Notes: generated from the sequence alone by a model not told the origin. Positions 36,417 through 44,953 are shown, numbered from the stretch's first letter. The stretch is DNA of 64,000 bases from Saprospiraceae bacterium (GCA_020627785.1 JAHDGF010000010.1:27394-91393), one strand, 5' to 3'. Numbers and translations are program-made.

Positions 36417-37388
36417 TTAAAGGTCTCTAGGGTTGTAAATTATCCGTGGTGGTAACCCTGTATTTATAATTTTATTCAAATTATATTTAAAAATTACCTC
36501 ATGGCTACCTTCTGTTTGACTTTTTAAACTAGAAAGGCCTAAATCATAAGAGTAAGCCAAGGTATAATGCTTGTTGAATTGAATTCCTGAAATGATTCCC
36601 AAGGATTCAATAGAGTTTGTTCCCCAACCACGTATGTTTATACCTCCAAAAATATTGCCATAATTACAAAGCACCCCAAGATTCAATTGAAGGTTTTTAA
36701 GGTTTGTTAGGACCATCATATTAGGTCTAATTGTAATATTCTCGTCTACTTTATATCGGTAATCGGAGATTAAGGTAATGACACTGGTACTTTCGTACGT
36801 CAGATTTCCAAAATTTACCCCAGCGTTAAAAAAATCATCCAATTGTAATCCAGTTGTCAAATTTTCATACTGCCATAATACACTCAACGCCCAAGTTGGT
36901 CTGATTCCATTGATGGTAGTATTGGGTAATAGAGGATCGTTGTGGATTATTCCTCCTCCTGGTTCGTAAGTACCCGTAGGTGTAATTATTTGATCACCAC
37001 CCAATACTTTTTGTTCGAAACCCAATGAAGCACCTCCGCTGAAAAGACCTACGCTGGTTTGAAATACAATATTGTAGGATAGTTTTAATGATCTATTGGT
37101 CTCAATTCCCAATTCCTCTTGCTCAAATAATATCCCAGCACCACCATTAAGAAAGTATATCGGAAGGTGCATGTTTAAATGCAGATATTTTGGACCTCCA
37201 GTTACTGGTGTCCACTGAGATCTATACATCAAAGTGCTGCTCAAACTTCTGTCAAAACCGGCAAAGGCCTGAACATTCTGATATGGATTGAGCACATGCA
37301 TGGTTGATATGCCCGAACGTTGACCACTCAGGTGGTACAACGAAAACACTAAAAATGATATGGATAATATTAATTTTCTCACTTTCAA
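36417..37388 (-). CDS. PorP/SprF-family type IX secretion outer-membrane protein
   Basis: Outer-membrane beta-barrel that assists export or anchoring of T9SS cargo, especially type B. It has a signal peptide (LILSISFLVFSLYHLSG) and family features: MHVLNPYQNVQAFAGFDRSLS, LMYRSQWTPVTGGPKYLHLN and repeated amphipathic strands ending near YTLAYSYDLGLSSLKSQTEGSHEVIFKYNL. Length 323 residues is typical. The start is TTG at 37388, or possibly GTG two codons later. It lies upstream of gldK on the same strand but is separated by 179 bases holding the gldK promoter box. Confidence 0.9.
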   Translation of the reverse strand: MKVRKLILSISFLVFSLYHLSGQRSGISTMHVLNPYQNVQAFAGFDRSLSSTLMYRSQWTPVTGGPKYLHLNMHLPIYFLNGGAGILFEQEELGIETNRSLKLSYNIVFQTSVGLFSGGASLGFEQKVLGGDQIITPTGTYEPGGGIIHNDPLLPNTTINGIRPTWALSVLWQYENLTTGLQLDDFFNAGVNFGNLTYESTSVITLISDYRYKVDENITIRPNMMVLTNLKNLQLNLGVLCNYGNIFGGINIRGWGTNSIESLGIISGIQFNKHYTLAYSYDLGLSSLKSQTEGSHEVIFKYNLNKIINTGLPPRIIYNPRDL

Positions 37389-37483
37389 CTTGCTTAAAGA
37401 TAATCCGTCAGCAGTGTTTATTCAACCTTTCGGTCAAATGAACTAGCTATTAACCTTTAATCAGACTTAATTGTCAGAGAAAT

Positions 37484-38251
37484 TTATGGAATTGTAATCA
37501 ATTGCTGGTCGTAGGCAACACGCACATTTGGCGGAAGCATGGCTGATATACCATCATGCGTTCCAAAATTATGGCTGATATGGGTTAGAAAGGTCTGCCT
37601 GGGTTTCACCAGCTCCACAAGTTCAAGGACATCGCTTAAAGACATATGTGAATGATGTTCCTCTAATCTTAATGCTCCTATGACTAACACTTCTAGATTA
37701 TGTAACTTTTGTATTTCTGAGGCTTCAATGGATTTAATGTCCGTTACATAAGCAAAGTCATTTACCCTAAAAGCTAATATGGGTAGCTTACCATGCCATA
37801 TTTTAATTACTTGAATTGCCACATCCTGGATTTTAACATCCTCAGTATCTATGATATTGGTTTCCAATCTTGGCGCTCCAGGATAGGGCGAAGGCCCAAA
37901 AGCATAATCAAATTTTGATCTTATCACTTTTATGACTCTTTCATTTGCGTAAAGCGGAAGCACCTTTTTCTGTAAAAAATTGATTGGACGGATATCATCT
38001 AGACCAATAATGTGGTCATTGTGCTCATGAGTCACTAGAATGGCGTCTACTTCAGTAATTTTATTCTTGAGGAGCTGTTGCCGGAGGTCAGGCGAAGTAT
38101 CAATGAGAATTTTTAACCCTGTATCTAAGGTGATATGAACCGAAACTCGAAGTCTTTCATCCTTTGGATTGTTTGAGGTACATACCTCACACTTGCATCC
38201 AACCACTGGAATGCCTTGAGAAGTGCCCGTTCCGAGTATTTTTATTTTCAA
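37484..38251 (-). CDS. MBL-fold hydrolase, PhnP-like
   Basis: Metallo-beta-lactamase-fold phosphodiesterase-like enzyme of 255 residues. The metal site is clear: the THEHNDHI motif near residue 75, with downstream His residues in EEHHSHMSLSD and FLTHISHNFGTHDG. An N-terminal Cys cluster (VGCKCEVCTS) is the structural zinc site of the PhnP branch. No phosphonate genes are nearby, so a general cyclic-phosphodiester or nucleotide-repair role is more likely. The start is TTG; an in-frame stop lies just upstream. It follows the small hypothetical gene by 10 bases and is probably co-transcribed with it. Confidence 0.88.
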   Translation of the reverse strand: MKIKILGTGTSQGIPVVGCKCEVCTSNNPKDERLRVSVHITLDTGLKILIDTSPDLRQQLLKNKITEVDAILVTHEHNDHIIGLDDIRPINFLQKKVLPLYANERVIKVIRSKFDYAFGPSPYPGAPRLETNIIDTEDVKIQDVAIQVIKIWHGKLPILAFRVNDFAYVTDIKSIEASEIQKLHNLEVLVIGALRLEEHHSHMSLSDVLELVELVKPRQTFLTHISHNFGTHDGISAMLPPNVRVAYDQQLITIP

Positions 38252-38261
38252 TCAATATCTT

Positions 38262-38552
38262 CTAAGCAACCATGCTTTTAGTGAAGATATTCAATTTTAA
38301 TACTTTTTGAAGTGTTTCTTGATTTTCCTCTCCTAGCTCTACAGGTTTTAGTTCTAGGGCTCGTATTATATCAATAAGGGTATTTATTCTTGCTTTAACG
38401 TCAAAAAACTTATTAATTATAATCACATTCGAATCGTTTACAATACAATATCCCGATTTAAAATTGCCTCGTTCATAACGAACGACATATTTTAATTCAC
38501 GTAGTAATGACTCAAGTTTTTTTAACGTACTTTTGGATTTTCCTAAACTCAT
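38262..38552 (-). CDS. Small conserved hypothetical protein
   Basis: A 96-residue soluble protein resembling an uncharacterised family that I recall from Bacteroidota genomes. The helical N-terminus (KSKSTLKKLESLLRELKYVV) is followed by RYERGNFKSGYCIVNDSNVIIINKFFDVKARINTL, a small alpha/beta core. ATG at 38552 is preferred because a perfect TATATTTG -7 box covers 38574-38581 and would contain the alternative TTG. It shares the transcript with the PhnP-like hydrolase gene. Function unknown. Confidence 0.8.
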   Translation of the reverse strand: MSLGKSKSTLKKLESLLRELKYVVRYERGNFKSGYCIVNDSNVIIINKFFDVKARINTLIDIIRALELKPVELGEENQETLQKVLKLNIFTKSMVA

Positions 38553-38573
38553 ATCTCTTTTATCGCTTGAGAG

Positions 38574-38581
38574 CAAATATA
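38574..38581 (-). promoter_or_regulatory. -7 box TATATTTG (minus strand)
   Basis: Perfect TAnnTTTG match 21 bases upstream of the small hypothetical gene's ATG; it drives the two-gene unit with the PhnP-like hydrolase and decides the start-codon choice. Confidence 0.55.
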
Positions 38582-38612
38582 GCGAATTTCAATATATATA
38601 CAATTTAAGAAT

Positions 38613-39227
38613 ATGTTGATAAAAACTTTTTTTGTAAATGCCTTTTGCTTGATTTTATTATCAGCAAGCTTATCAGCACAGCAAGGATTTGATCTATGGG
38701 CTGTCGGTGGATTCAATGCTGCACAAATTGCAGGTGATGGCCTCGCCGGTTATGATAAGATTGGATTTCAGGCAGGATTAAAATTGGCCTACCCACTTGA
38801 AGATAAATGGGAGCTTGATTTAGAAATTTTATTCGCCCAAAAAGGCAGTCGTGCCAGTACAGCTCAATTACTAATGGGTTCAAGACAGACGACAAGTTTA
38901 GATTACTTGGAATTACCAGTGTATGTTACATACAATGATTGGTATCAAGAAAGTGAGGGATATTATAAGGTAGGTCTCCATGCTGGATTATCAGCAGGCT
39001 ACCTGTTCTCAGCCAAGACTAGAAATTCTCTAGTCGTAGATCAGTTAGAAAATTTTAAAGATTTCGATTATAGTGCGATCATTGGTGCTTTTTATGCATT
39101 TAATAAAAGATGGTCAGTTACTGTTCGATATACCAATTCATTTATTAAAATTTATAAAAACGAAAACCTTACCACAGAGGGACTGTTAAATTTTTTGTGG
39201 ACCTTCAGAGCGGATTTTCGTTTTTAA
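38613..39227 (+). CDS. Outer-membrane beta-barrel protein (PorT-like)
   Basis: A 204-residue protein with signal peptide (FFVNAFCLILLSASLSAQ) and an eight-strand-type beta-barrel pattern: GFDLWAVGGFNAAQIAGDGL, KIGFQAGLKLAYPLEDKWELDLEILFAQKGS, YLELPVYVTYN, YYKVGLHAGLSAGYLF, AIIGAFYAFNKRWSVTVRYTNS and a final FRADFRF ending in Phe. This is the common outer_membrane_beta-barrel/PorT family of Bacteroidota. It lies 12 bases before a lipoprotein gene and is probably co-transcribed with it. Specific role unknown. Confidence 0.82.
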   Translation: MLIKTFFVNAFCLILLSASLSAQQGFDLWAVGGFNAAQIAGDGLAGYDKIGFQAGLKLAYPLEDKWELDLEILFAQKGSRASTAQLLMGSRQTTSLDYLELPVYVTYNDWYQESEGYYKVGLHAGLSAGYLFSAKTRNSLVVDQLENFKDFDYSAIIGAFYAFNKRWSVTVRYTNSFIKIYKNENLTTEGLLNFLWTFRADFRF

Positions 39228-39239
39228 AAGCCTTTTACA

Positions 39240-39767
39240 ATGAAATTTATACACTTATTAATATTGGCAACAAGCTTAATATTTTTATCCTGTGGTGGAG
39301 ATGCGGCTAAAGCTAAAGCGCCCGCCAGTACTCCAAAAACAGCAAAAGCTCCAGGACCTCCAAATAGAACAAAAAAACTACCTAAGAATTCAGTAGAGCT
39401 GACCAGTGTACCTCCAGATATAATCAGAGATCTCTGGAATAATTGTACCTACATAGATTACATATTTCACACCCTTCCTTTCAGTATGAGTCAGGATGAG
39501 CAAACGAGCATTAGAGCAAACTTATCCTATATTGCTGGTGAAGCCCAGCCTTACATTCCAGGTGATTGTAAATCAATCGCCAGACAGATGTTCCATATTA
39601 ATGGGGAAATAGTTTTGGAAGCGGATGTCTATTTATCTGAAACTTGTCAGTTTTATGTTTTCGTAGAAAACGAAAAACCAGTCTACGCTAATAAAATGAC
39701 TCCCGAAGCATTAGAATTCTTTTCTTCCATGTTTAATCAAGCGAACAAGAAGCAGCCAGGGCAATAG
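39240..39767 (+). CDS. Small lipoprotein, unknown function
   Basis: Lipoprotein of 175 residues with signal FIHLLILATSLIFLSC followed by a Lys/Ala/Pro-rich linker (KAKAPASTPKTAKAPGPPNR) that would span from the membrane. The globular part has three Cys (NNCTYID, PGDCKSI, SETCQFYVF) and a mixed alpha/beta pattern. It is flanked closely by the beta-barrel gene (12 bases) and the Ppx/GppA gene (8 bases). No family recognised. Confidence 0.7.
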   Translation: MKFIHLLILATSLIFLSCGGDAAKAKAPASTPKTAKAPGPPNRTKKLPKNSVELTSVPPDIIRDLWNNCTYIDYIFHTLPFSMSQDEQTSIRANLSYIAGEAQPYIPGDCKSIARQMFHINGEIVLEADVYLSETCQFYVFVENEKPVYANKMTPEALEFFSSMFNQANKKQPGQ

Positions 39768-39775
39768 TAGATTAA

Positions 39776-40690
39776 ATGCATGAAGAAACATTTGCTGCCA
39801 TTGATTTAGGGACCAATACTTTCCATATTCTTATAGCAAAGAAGATAAAAGAAAGTCCAAATTTTGAGGTGGTATTTAAGGAGAGGCATTATGTCTATCT
39901 AGGACGTAGCGGTGTCGGAAAGATTTCAGAAGAAAGCTTCCAATTAGGAATTAAAACCATTGATACATTTAAATCCTATCTGCAAAAATATAAGGTAGAT
40001 AAATATAAGATGCATGGCACGGCAGCTCTTAGGTCTGCCTCGAATGGCAGACAATTCGTTTCTGAGGTTAAAGAGAAAACTGATTTAGAGATTGAAATCA
40101 TTGAAGGGGAGCGAGAAGCAGATCTCATCTTCAAAGGTGTTCAGGCATTTCTTGGTAAAATTGACGGAAGCAATCTTATTATGGATATCGGAGGAGGAAG
40201 TGTTGAATTCATCCACTTTGATTCTCAAGGCAAAAGATGGGCTTCATCATTTAAGGTTGGTATCTCAGTTCTTTACAATGCCTTCCAGAAATCAGATCCT
40301 ATAAACAAGGTTGAGTTAAATCACCTTCATGAGTTTTTAGATGAGCAACTCCAACCACTAGTTACCTATTTTAAAGATAAAGAAGTGGATAATTTAATTG
40401 GCTCAGCCGGAAGCTTTGAAGTAGTTGTTGGAATATTGCAAGAAAGAATTGATAAAGATATCTCTGAGGGATTTAGTAAGGCAAGTGTGGTGAAAGTGTA
40501 TGATGAAGTCCTTCCTTTAAGCTATGAAGAAAGACTTTCATATCCGGGAATCCCTGAGCCAAGAGCTAGACTTATTCCTATTGGTTTGATACTAATAGAA
40601 TACATCTTAAGAACATTAAATATTGATCGAGTAGTTATATCTCCTTATGCTCTAAAAGAAGGCGTTATTTCCGAGCTTGTCCAATCTTAA
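39776..40690 (+). CDS. Ppx/GppA-family exopolyphosphatase-like protein
   Basis: Actin-like-fold phosphatase that may hydrolyse polyphosphate or pppGpp. The ATP/phosphate loops AAIDLGTNTFHILIA, GTAALRSASNG, MDIGGGSVEFI and NLIGSAGSFEVV are all present. It is 304 residues long, so it consists only of the two Ppx domains and lacks the C-terminal HD-like domain of long Ppx enzymes. Eight bases separate it from the lipoprotein gene. It ends one base before the convergent GIN-domain gene. Confidence 0.9.
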   Translation: MHEETFAAIDLGTNTFHILIAKKIKESPNFEVVFKERHYVYLGRSGVGKISEESFQLGIKTIDTFKSYLQKYKVDKYKMHGTAALRSASNGRQFVSEVKEKTDLEIEIIEGEREADLIFKGVQAFLGKIDGSNLIMDIGGGSVEFIHFDSQGKRWASSFKVGISVLYNAFQKSDPINKVELNHLHEFLDEQLQPLVTYFKDKEVDNLIGSAGSFEVVVGILQERIDKDISEGFSKASVVKVYDEVLPLSYEERLSYPGIPEPRARLIPIGLILIEYILRTLNIDRVVISPYALKEGVISELVQS

Positions 40691-40691
40691 A

Positions 40692-41375
40692 TTAAATTTT
40701 TCGCACAGATCCTCCAGAGTATTTGCCAACGTTTAAATCTACTTCTTCAGGATCTCCATCATACTTTACAGAGCCACCAGAAGAGGCAGAGGCAACGAGT
40801 TTTTGGCTAACAAAAATACTGGTGCTTGCTCCACTAGAAGCACTAATTGTTACCTCTTCGCTGATAAGATCTAAACCTTTAAAATATGCACCTGAACTAG
40901 AGCTGCAACTGAATTTATTGGTGATTCCTTCCAGTACAATATGTGCTCCGGAACTCACGCTGAGGGATGAGCTATCCGTGTATATGTCTAAATCAATAGA
41001 AGCTCCACTTGAGGCTGAAATATTTATTTCATCGCTTGTGATACATTCGTCAGACTTTACGGAAGCTCCGGAGCTTACTTTTATTTTTTCAATCTCTTTA
41101 AAGTAAAGATCAACTTTTGCGGTTCTGTTATTTCCTTTTCCACTTTTCCAAGAGATTTTTAAAGCATCTCCATGCACTTCGGTTTTTAATTGATCTAAGC
41201 TTTTTGCGGAAGTTTCAATAAATGCTTTGGTTTCATCACTGTTTATTAATGTTACCTGAATTCCAGCACTTGCACTTAAATCTTTAAATGCTTCCAACGA
41301 CCTCCATTCCGATTTTTGGGCATTTAATGCTTGCGCAAATGTGAGTAAAACTAAAAACTGAAACATCCATTTCAT
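40692..41375 (-). CDS. Secreted GIN-domain (DUF2807) beta-helix protein
   Basis: A 227-residue protein with signal peptide (FQFLVLLTFAQALNAQ) and a DUF2807 beta-helix. The domain shows a ladder of (V/A)SSGAS motifs: KVSSGASVK, SASSGASIDL, SVSSGAHIVL, SSSSGAYFKG, SASSGASTSI, SASSGGSVKY, spaced about 18-22 residues. It is predicted to be periplasmic or surface-bound. Family members are common in Bacteroidota, but their function is unknown. The TAATTTTG box lies four bases before the ATG. Confidence 0.87.
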   Translation of the reverse strand: MKWMFQFLVLLTFAQALNAQKSEWRSLEAFKDLSASAGIQVTLINSDETKAFIETSAKSLDQLKTEVHGDALKISWKSGKGNNRTAKVDLYFKEIEKIKVSSGASVKSDECITSDEINISASSGASIDLDIYTDSSSLSVSSGAHIVLEGITNKFSCSSSSGAYFKGLDLISEEVTISASSGASTSIFVSQKLVASASSGGSVKYDGDPEEVDLNVGKYSGGSVRKI

Positions 41376-41379
41376 GCAC

Positions 41380-41387
41380 CAAAATTA
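41380..41387 (-). promoter_or_regulatory. -7 box TAATTTTG (minus strand) of the GIN-domain gene
   Basis: TAnnTTTG match ending four bases before the ATG at 41375, predicting a leaderless or near-leaderless mRNA. Confidence 0.5.
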
Positions 41388-41439
41388 AACTAGTAAAAGA
41401 TAAATATCAATCTTTCAAACACCATATTGTCCAAACGAC

Positions 41440-41447
41440 TAAATTTG
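41440..41447 (+). promoter_or_regulatory. -7 box TAAATTTG of the PLP-enzyme gene
   Basis: TAnnTTTG match ending seven bases before the ATG at 41455, again predicting a very short or absent leader. Confidence 0.5.
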
Positions 41448-41454
41448 CAGCTCA

Positions 41455-42669
41455 ATGGAACGCAGATCATTTGTACAGTTATTACTAGGGAGCCCATTAA
41501 TAGGGGAACTTTCAACACTGAAAGGTCTGCAAGAAAGTCCTGTGAAATTTTGGAAAAAACTCCGTAAACAGTATCCAGATTCCTCCTCAGATTGGTTGAA
41601 TTTTAATAATGGTAGTGCAGGCATGGTCTCTAGCCTAGTACTAAAGGCATATAAGGACAACCTTGATTTAATGAATCAAACACCTCCTTATTATTATTTA
41701 ATTGATGCTTCAGAGCAGATTGAAGAGTTGAAGAACGGGCTTGCTTCTGTAATAGAAACGAGCGGTGACAACATCTCCATTTTACGGAATACGACGGAGG
41801 CTATTAATTATGTCACTCAAGGAATTGTATTAAAAGAAGGTGTTCAAATCTTAGCTGCGAGTCATGATTATCCTTACGCTGTAAATTGTCTAAATCGTAC
41901 GGCAGAAAGAACAAATTCTACGTTAAAGGTTATTGAATTACCGATGCCATGTTCTGAAGATCAGATTTTGAGTACCTATGAATCTCATCTTAAGGATAAC
42001 ACCTCATTGTTGCTTTTGACGGCACAGACCCATAGAGAAGGACAAATATTGCCGATAAAAAAACTCATCGCGTTGGCGAAAAAGTACAACGCACTAACCT
42101 TGGTTGATGGTGCCCATTCCTATGGTCAATACCCACATTCAGTCTTGGATTGGGATTGCGATTTTTATTGCACAAGTCTGCATAAATGGTTTGGTGCTCC
42201 CCATGGATCTGGAATACTATACATTAAAAAGGATAAGATAAAAGAAGTAAAAGGACCGGTATCTTGTCCAAAACCATTTGCACCCAAAATGGATAAATTC
42301 ACCTACATAGGAACCCGCTCTTTTGCTCAAGAAATTGCTTTAGCTGCCAGCTTAGAATTATTTAATTCGATAGGAATCCAGAATAAATTTGACCGGTATA
42401 AAGAAATGACTAAATATTGGTCTGATGCCTTATCTGAGAATAAGAATATAGAAATTATTAAAGCTGAAAATTACGGGGCGATTGCAAGTTTTAATGTTGG
42501 AGGGAAGGCAACTCCTTTTAGAGACTATTTGAAAAAAAATAAAATCCATCTTAAAACGGTCAGGTCACCGATTGCAAATCGAACAAGTTACAGGGTTTCG
42601 CCTGGTATATATCACAATCATAAAGATTTAGATAGATTTATTAATGTAGTAAATGAATACAGAATATGA
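41455..42669 (+). CDS. Class V aminotransferase-like PLP enzyme with a Tat-type N-terminus
   Basis: PLP-dependent fold-type I enzyme of 404 residues, related to isopenicillin-N epimerase and cysteine desulfurase-like enzymes. The cofactor site is clear: Asp in TLVDGAHSYGQYP and the Schiff-base Lys in TSLHKWFGAPHGSG. The N-terminus MERRSFVQLLLGSPLIG has a twin-arginine-like RRSF followed by a hydrophobic stretch, so the folded enzyme may be exported by Tat. This is a prediction, as the hydrophobic region is short. Its stop overlaps the start of the membrane-protein gene (ATGA). Substrate unknown. Confidence 0.87.
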   Translation: MERRSFVQLLLGSPLIGELSTLKGLQESPVKFWKKLRKQYPDSSSDWLNFNNGSAGMVSSLVLKAYKDNLDLMNQTPPYYYLIDASEQIEELKNGLASVIETSGDNISILRNTTEAINYVTQGIVLKEGVQILAASHDYPYAVNCLNRTAERTNSTLKVIELPMPCSEDQILSTYESHLKDNTSLLLLTAQTHREGQILPIKKLIALAKKYNALTLVDGAHSYGQYPHSVLDWDCDFYCTSLHKWFGAPHGSGILYIKKDKIKEVKGPVSCPKPFAPKMDKFTYIGTRSFAQEIALAASLELFNSIGIQNKFDRYKEMTKYWSDALSENKNIEIIKAENYGAIASFNVGGKATPFRDYLKKNKIHLKTVRSPIANRTSYRVSPGIYHNHKDLDRFINVVNEYRI

Positions 42670-43487
42670 TTGAGTGGTTCAAACAACATCGGTGGGCCAA
42701 TCTAGTTTTCTTATTTGTTTATGTCGCACTTGTCATTCTTCCGCATGAATGGGTAGGGTTGAAGATCAATGGAATTTTTAAAAGCATGGGTCGACAAAAA
42801 TATGATCAACTCATTCTTATTGGGAGTGTGATTCTTTTGTCTCTAATCATAATTGCCATCGCGAAAAAATTGATTTCTCACGCACACAGATCTTTGCTGA
42901 TTTTCTTTTTTGCTTTAACGATACTTTTTATCTATTTAGTAAATAGCTATTTATTTGTTGTGAACATTGAATCCGTTCACTATGTCCAGTATGCTGTAGC
43001 TGCTATGATTATTTTCCCTTTGTTTAATTCATATTATGCCACATTATTTTGGGCAACTTTGATGGGAGTGGTTGATGAATCATACCAGTATTTTATCCTG
43101 GCTCCTGAGCGTACGGACTACTTTGATATCAACGATGTTATCACTAACTTTTTAGGGGTAGCTTTTGGACTTTTATTATTGAAGACACTTGGTATAAAAG
43201 CAGATAGAAAAGATGTCCATGTACTTAAAAAGTGGGTTTTAATTCCCACGATTATATTAGTAGCTTTTGTCGGGATATTGCTAGCTACCAGTGTACTTAG
43301 TGTAGGGCCATCTGATGACACCTACAATCTAGTTAGGGTAGCTCCTCCTGGATTTTGGTCTACGGTCCATCCTAATGTAACATACCATGTTGTCAAACCG
43401 TTAGAGGGTGTGATTTATATGTTGCTATTGTTTGGAATCTATTCTATTCCTTTTAGATCAGAGACTAAGCTTGAAGAAATGAATTGA
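42666..43487 (+). CDS. VanZ-like integral membrane protein
   Basis: A 273-residue protein with about seven membrane segments. The segment near residues 139-165 (DESYQYFILAPERTDYFDIND, then NFLGVAFG) has the D/E-xxQ, R, D and N-xxG features of VanZ-like proteins. VanZ gives low-level teicoplanin resistance in enterococci, but most relatives have unknown roles. It is translationally coupled to the PLP enzyme (ATGA) and overlaps the convergent enoyl-CoA hydratase gene by 23 bases at its 3' end. Confidence 0.75.
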   Translation: MIEWFKQHRWANLVFLFVYVALVILPHEWVGLKINGIFKSMGRQKYDQLILIGSVILLSLIIIAIAKKLISHAHRSLLIFFFALTILFIYLVNSYLFVVNIESVHYVQYAVAAMIIFPLFNSYYATLFWATLMGVVDESYQYFILAPERTDYFDINDVITNFLGVAFGLLLLKTLGIKADRKDVHVLKKWVLIPTIILVAFVGILLATSVLSVGPSDDTYNLVRVAPPGFWSTVHPNVTYHVVKPLEGVIYMLLLFGIYSIPFRSETKLEEMN

Positions 43488-44217
43488 TAGCATTCTTTGA
43501 AGCCTCGCTTAAAACTAGACGACCAGATATTTCTGCTCTTTGCTCCAATAGTTCATTCCAGTGTTCTGTGCCTTCCCAAAAAACTTTTTTCAAATCAATT
43601 AAAGCTTCTTCATTGTAGCTATTAAATTTTTCAATGAGAGTATCTAGGTATTCATTCATTTGCGCAAGCGAATCAAAAGCCTCATGAAATAATCCATGGT
43701 CCTTAGCCCATGCTGCAGTCTGCCACTCATCGGGTGTAAGCGCCATTTTGCTAAATGCAGAAAAACCAACTTTGCGTTCAACAGCAGGTCCGATTACAAA
43801 TGGTCCGATTCCTACCGCAAGTTCACTCAATCGTATACTTGCCCATTTTGTTGCCAAACAATAATCCGCTGCAGAAGCTAATCCAACACCACCGCCCACT
43901 GCTTTTCCTTGCACTAACATTATAACAAGTTTACTGCAACTTCTTATTGCATTTATGACGCGAGCAAATCCCATGAAGAATTCTTTTCCTTGGGGCAAAG
44001 ATTCTATGGAGGAAAGTTCTGTGAAGCTTGCGCCTGCGCAGAATGTCCGTTCACCACGGCTTTTAATGACCATAAATTTTACCTCTTCATTGCGATCGCA
44101 GTCTTCAATTGTTTCTTTTAATTCGCGCAATAAGTTACCTGGTAGAGAATTATGTGCAGGATGATAGAACTCTATTGTACCGACTCCATTCTCTGTTTTT
44201 AATGTGACTTCGCCCAC
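43465..44217 (-). CDS. Enoyl-CoA hydratase/isomerase family protein
   Basis: Crotonase-fold enzyme of 250 residues. The oxyanion-hole strands are FCAGASFTEL and VQGKAVGGGVGLASAADY, and a Glu in LSELAVGIGPFVIG sits where the hydratase catalytic Glu164 lies. The second catalytic Glu is not obvious, so isomerase or another crotonase reaction is possible. It starts with GTG. It is monocistronic and overlaps the end of the VanZ-like gene on the other strand. A role in fatty-acid or branched-chain acyl-CoA degradation is likely. Confidence 0.88.
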   Translation of the reverse strand: MGEVTLKTENGVGTIEFYHPAHNSLPGNLLRELKETIEDCDRNEEVKFMVIKSRGERTFCAGASFTELSSIESLPQGKEFFMGFARVINAIRSCSKLVIMLVQGKAVGGGVGLASAADYCLATKWASIRLSELAVGIGPFVIGPAVERKVGFSAFSKMALTPDEWQTAAWAKDHGLFHEAFDSLAQMNEYLDTLIEKFNSYNEEALIDLKKVFWEGTEHWNELLEQRAEISGRLVLSEASKNAINSFLQA

Positions 44218-44254
44218 GTTTTTGGTTTTTAATTAGACGATAAAGATACTATTG

Positions 44255-44262
44255 TACTTTTG
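44255..44262 (+). promoter_or_regulatory. -7 box TACTTTTG of the NUMOD4/HNH gene
   Basis: TAnnTTTG match 67 bases before the chosen ATG, in the divergent gap with the enoyl-CoA hydratase gene. It lies just before a potential TTG start at 44264, which argues that translation begins at the ATG at 44330. Confidence 0.5.
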
Positions 44263-44329
44263 ATTGTATTACGGAAGTTTTATATTTAAAGTATCTTTTA
44301 AAAGAGATAACCCTAAAAAAACAATTGTA

Positions 44330-44893
44330 ATGCCCCAAATTGACAATCTTCGTGAAGAAGAGTGGTCACTGCTTAGTTTTGAAAAAAAGACTAAGAGTAA
44401 GGACTACTTTATCTCGAATCATGGTCGGTTGAAGTCAGTAGATAAAAATACTGGCAATGAAAGACTCATGAAAAGTTCTAATACCAAAAGAGGCTATCCT
44501 AAGGTTAGTTTAAAACTTGATGGTGGACATGAAAGTGTTTACATCCACAAAGCAGTAGCACAACATTTCGTAAAACAAAATTCTGAAGAAGATCAATTTA
44601 TAATCCACTCAGATTATAACCGATCTAACAATCAATCTTCAAACCTTCAATGGGTGTCTGAAGAAGGACAAAAAGAATACATTAAAAAAAGAGGAGTCAT
44701 CTTTGAATACAAGAAAAATGTAGGAGGAGGTTACTTTAAGTTAACTGCAGCTAAGGTCGCCCTCATTAAAAAGGCACTAAATAATGGCAAAACTCGTAAG
44801 AAAATGCTTGCCAAAAGATTTGGTGTTACCTCGACTCAGATCAAAAGAATTGAAAGAGGAGAAAATTGGGGGCATGTGAAAGCTGCAGACTGA
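44330..44893 (+). CDS. NUMOD4 / HNH-like DNA-binding protein with C-terminal HTH
   Basis: A 187-residue protein with the architecture of a free-standing homing-endonuclease relative. The NUMOD4 motif (EEEWSLLSFEKKTKSKDYFI, then SNHGRLKS) is at the N-terminus. An HNH-like unit follows (IHKAVAQHFVKQ, IIHSDYNRSNNQSSNLQW), keeping the central His and Asn residues but with Ile in place of the usual Asn before the His. The last 50 residues form a helix-turn-helix (TRKKMLAKRFGVTSTQIKRIERG). The start is ATG at 44330. No intron or phage gene is near. It could be a domesticated nuclease or a regulator. Confidence 0.75.
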   Translation: MPQIDNLREEEWSLLSFEKKTKSKDYFISNHGRLKSVDKNTGNERLMKSSNTKRGYPKVSLKLDGGHESVYIHKAVAQHFVKQNSEEDQFIIHSDYNRSNNQSSNLQWVSEEGQKEYIKKRGVIFEYKKNVGGGYFKLTAAKVALIKKALNNGKTRKKMLAKRFGVTSTQIKRIERGENWGHVKAAD

Positions 44894-44940
44894 TCGTCTA
44901 AAAATGTGAAGGGTAGTTAAAGAAAAGCTGATTAGCTTAT

Positions 44941-44948
44941 TACCTTTG
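44941..44948 (+). promoter_or_regulatory. -7 box TACCTTTG of the beta-CASP gene
   Basis: TAnnTTTG match ending five bases before the ATG at 44954; a leaderless or near-leaderless mRNA is predicted. Confidence 0.5.
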
Positions 44949-44953
44949 TTTAC

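Noticed and set aside
38553-38576. TTG start for the small hypothetical gene
   Set aside because: This TTG is part of a perfect TATATTTG -7 box, so it should not be translated.
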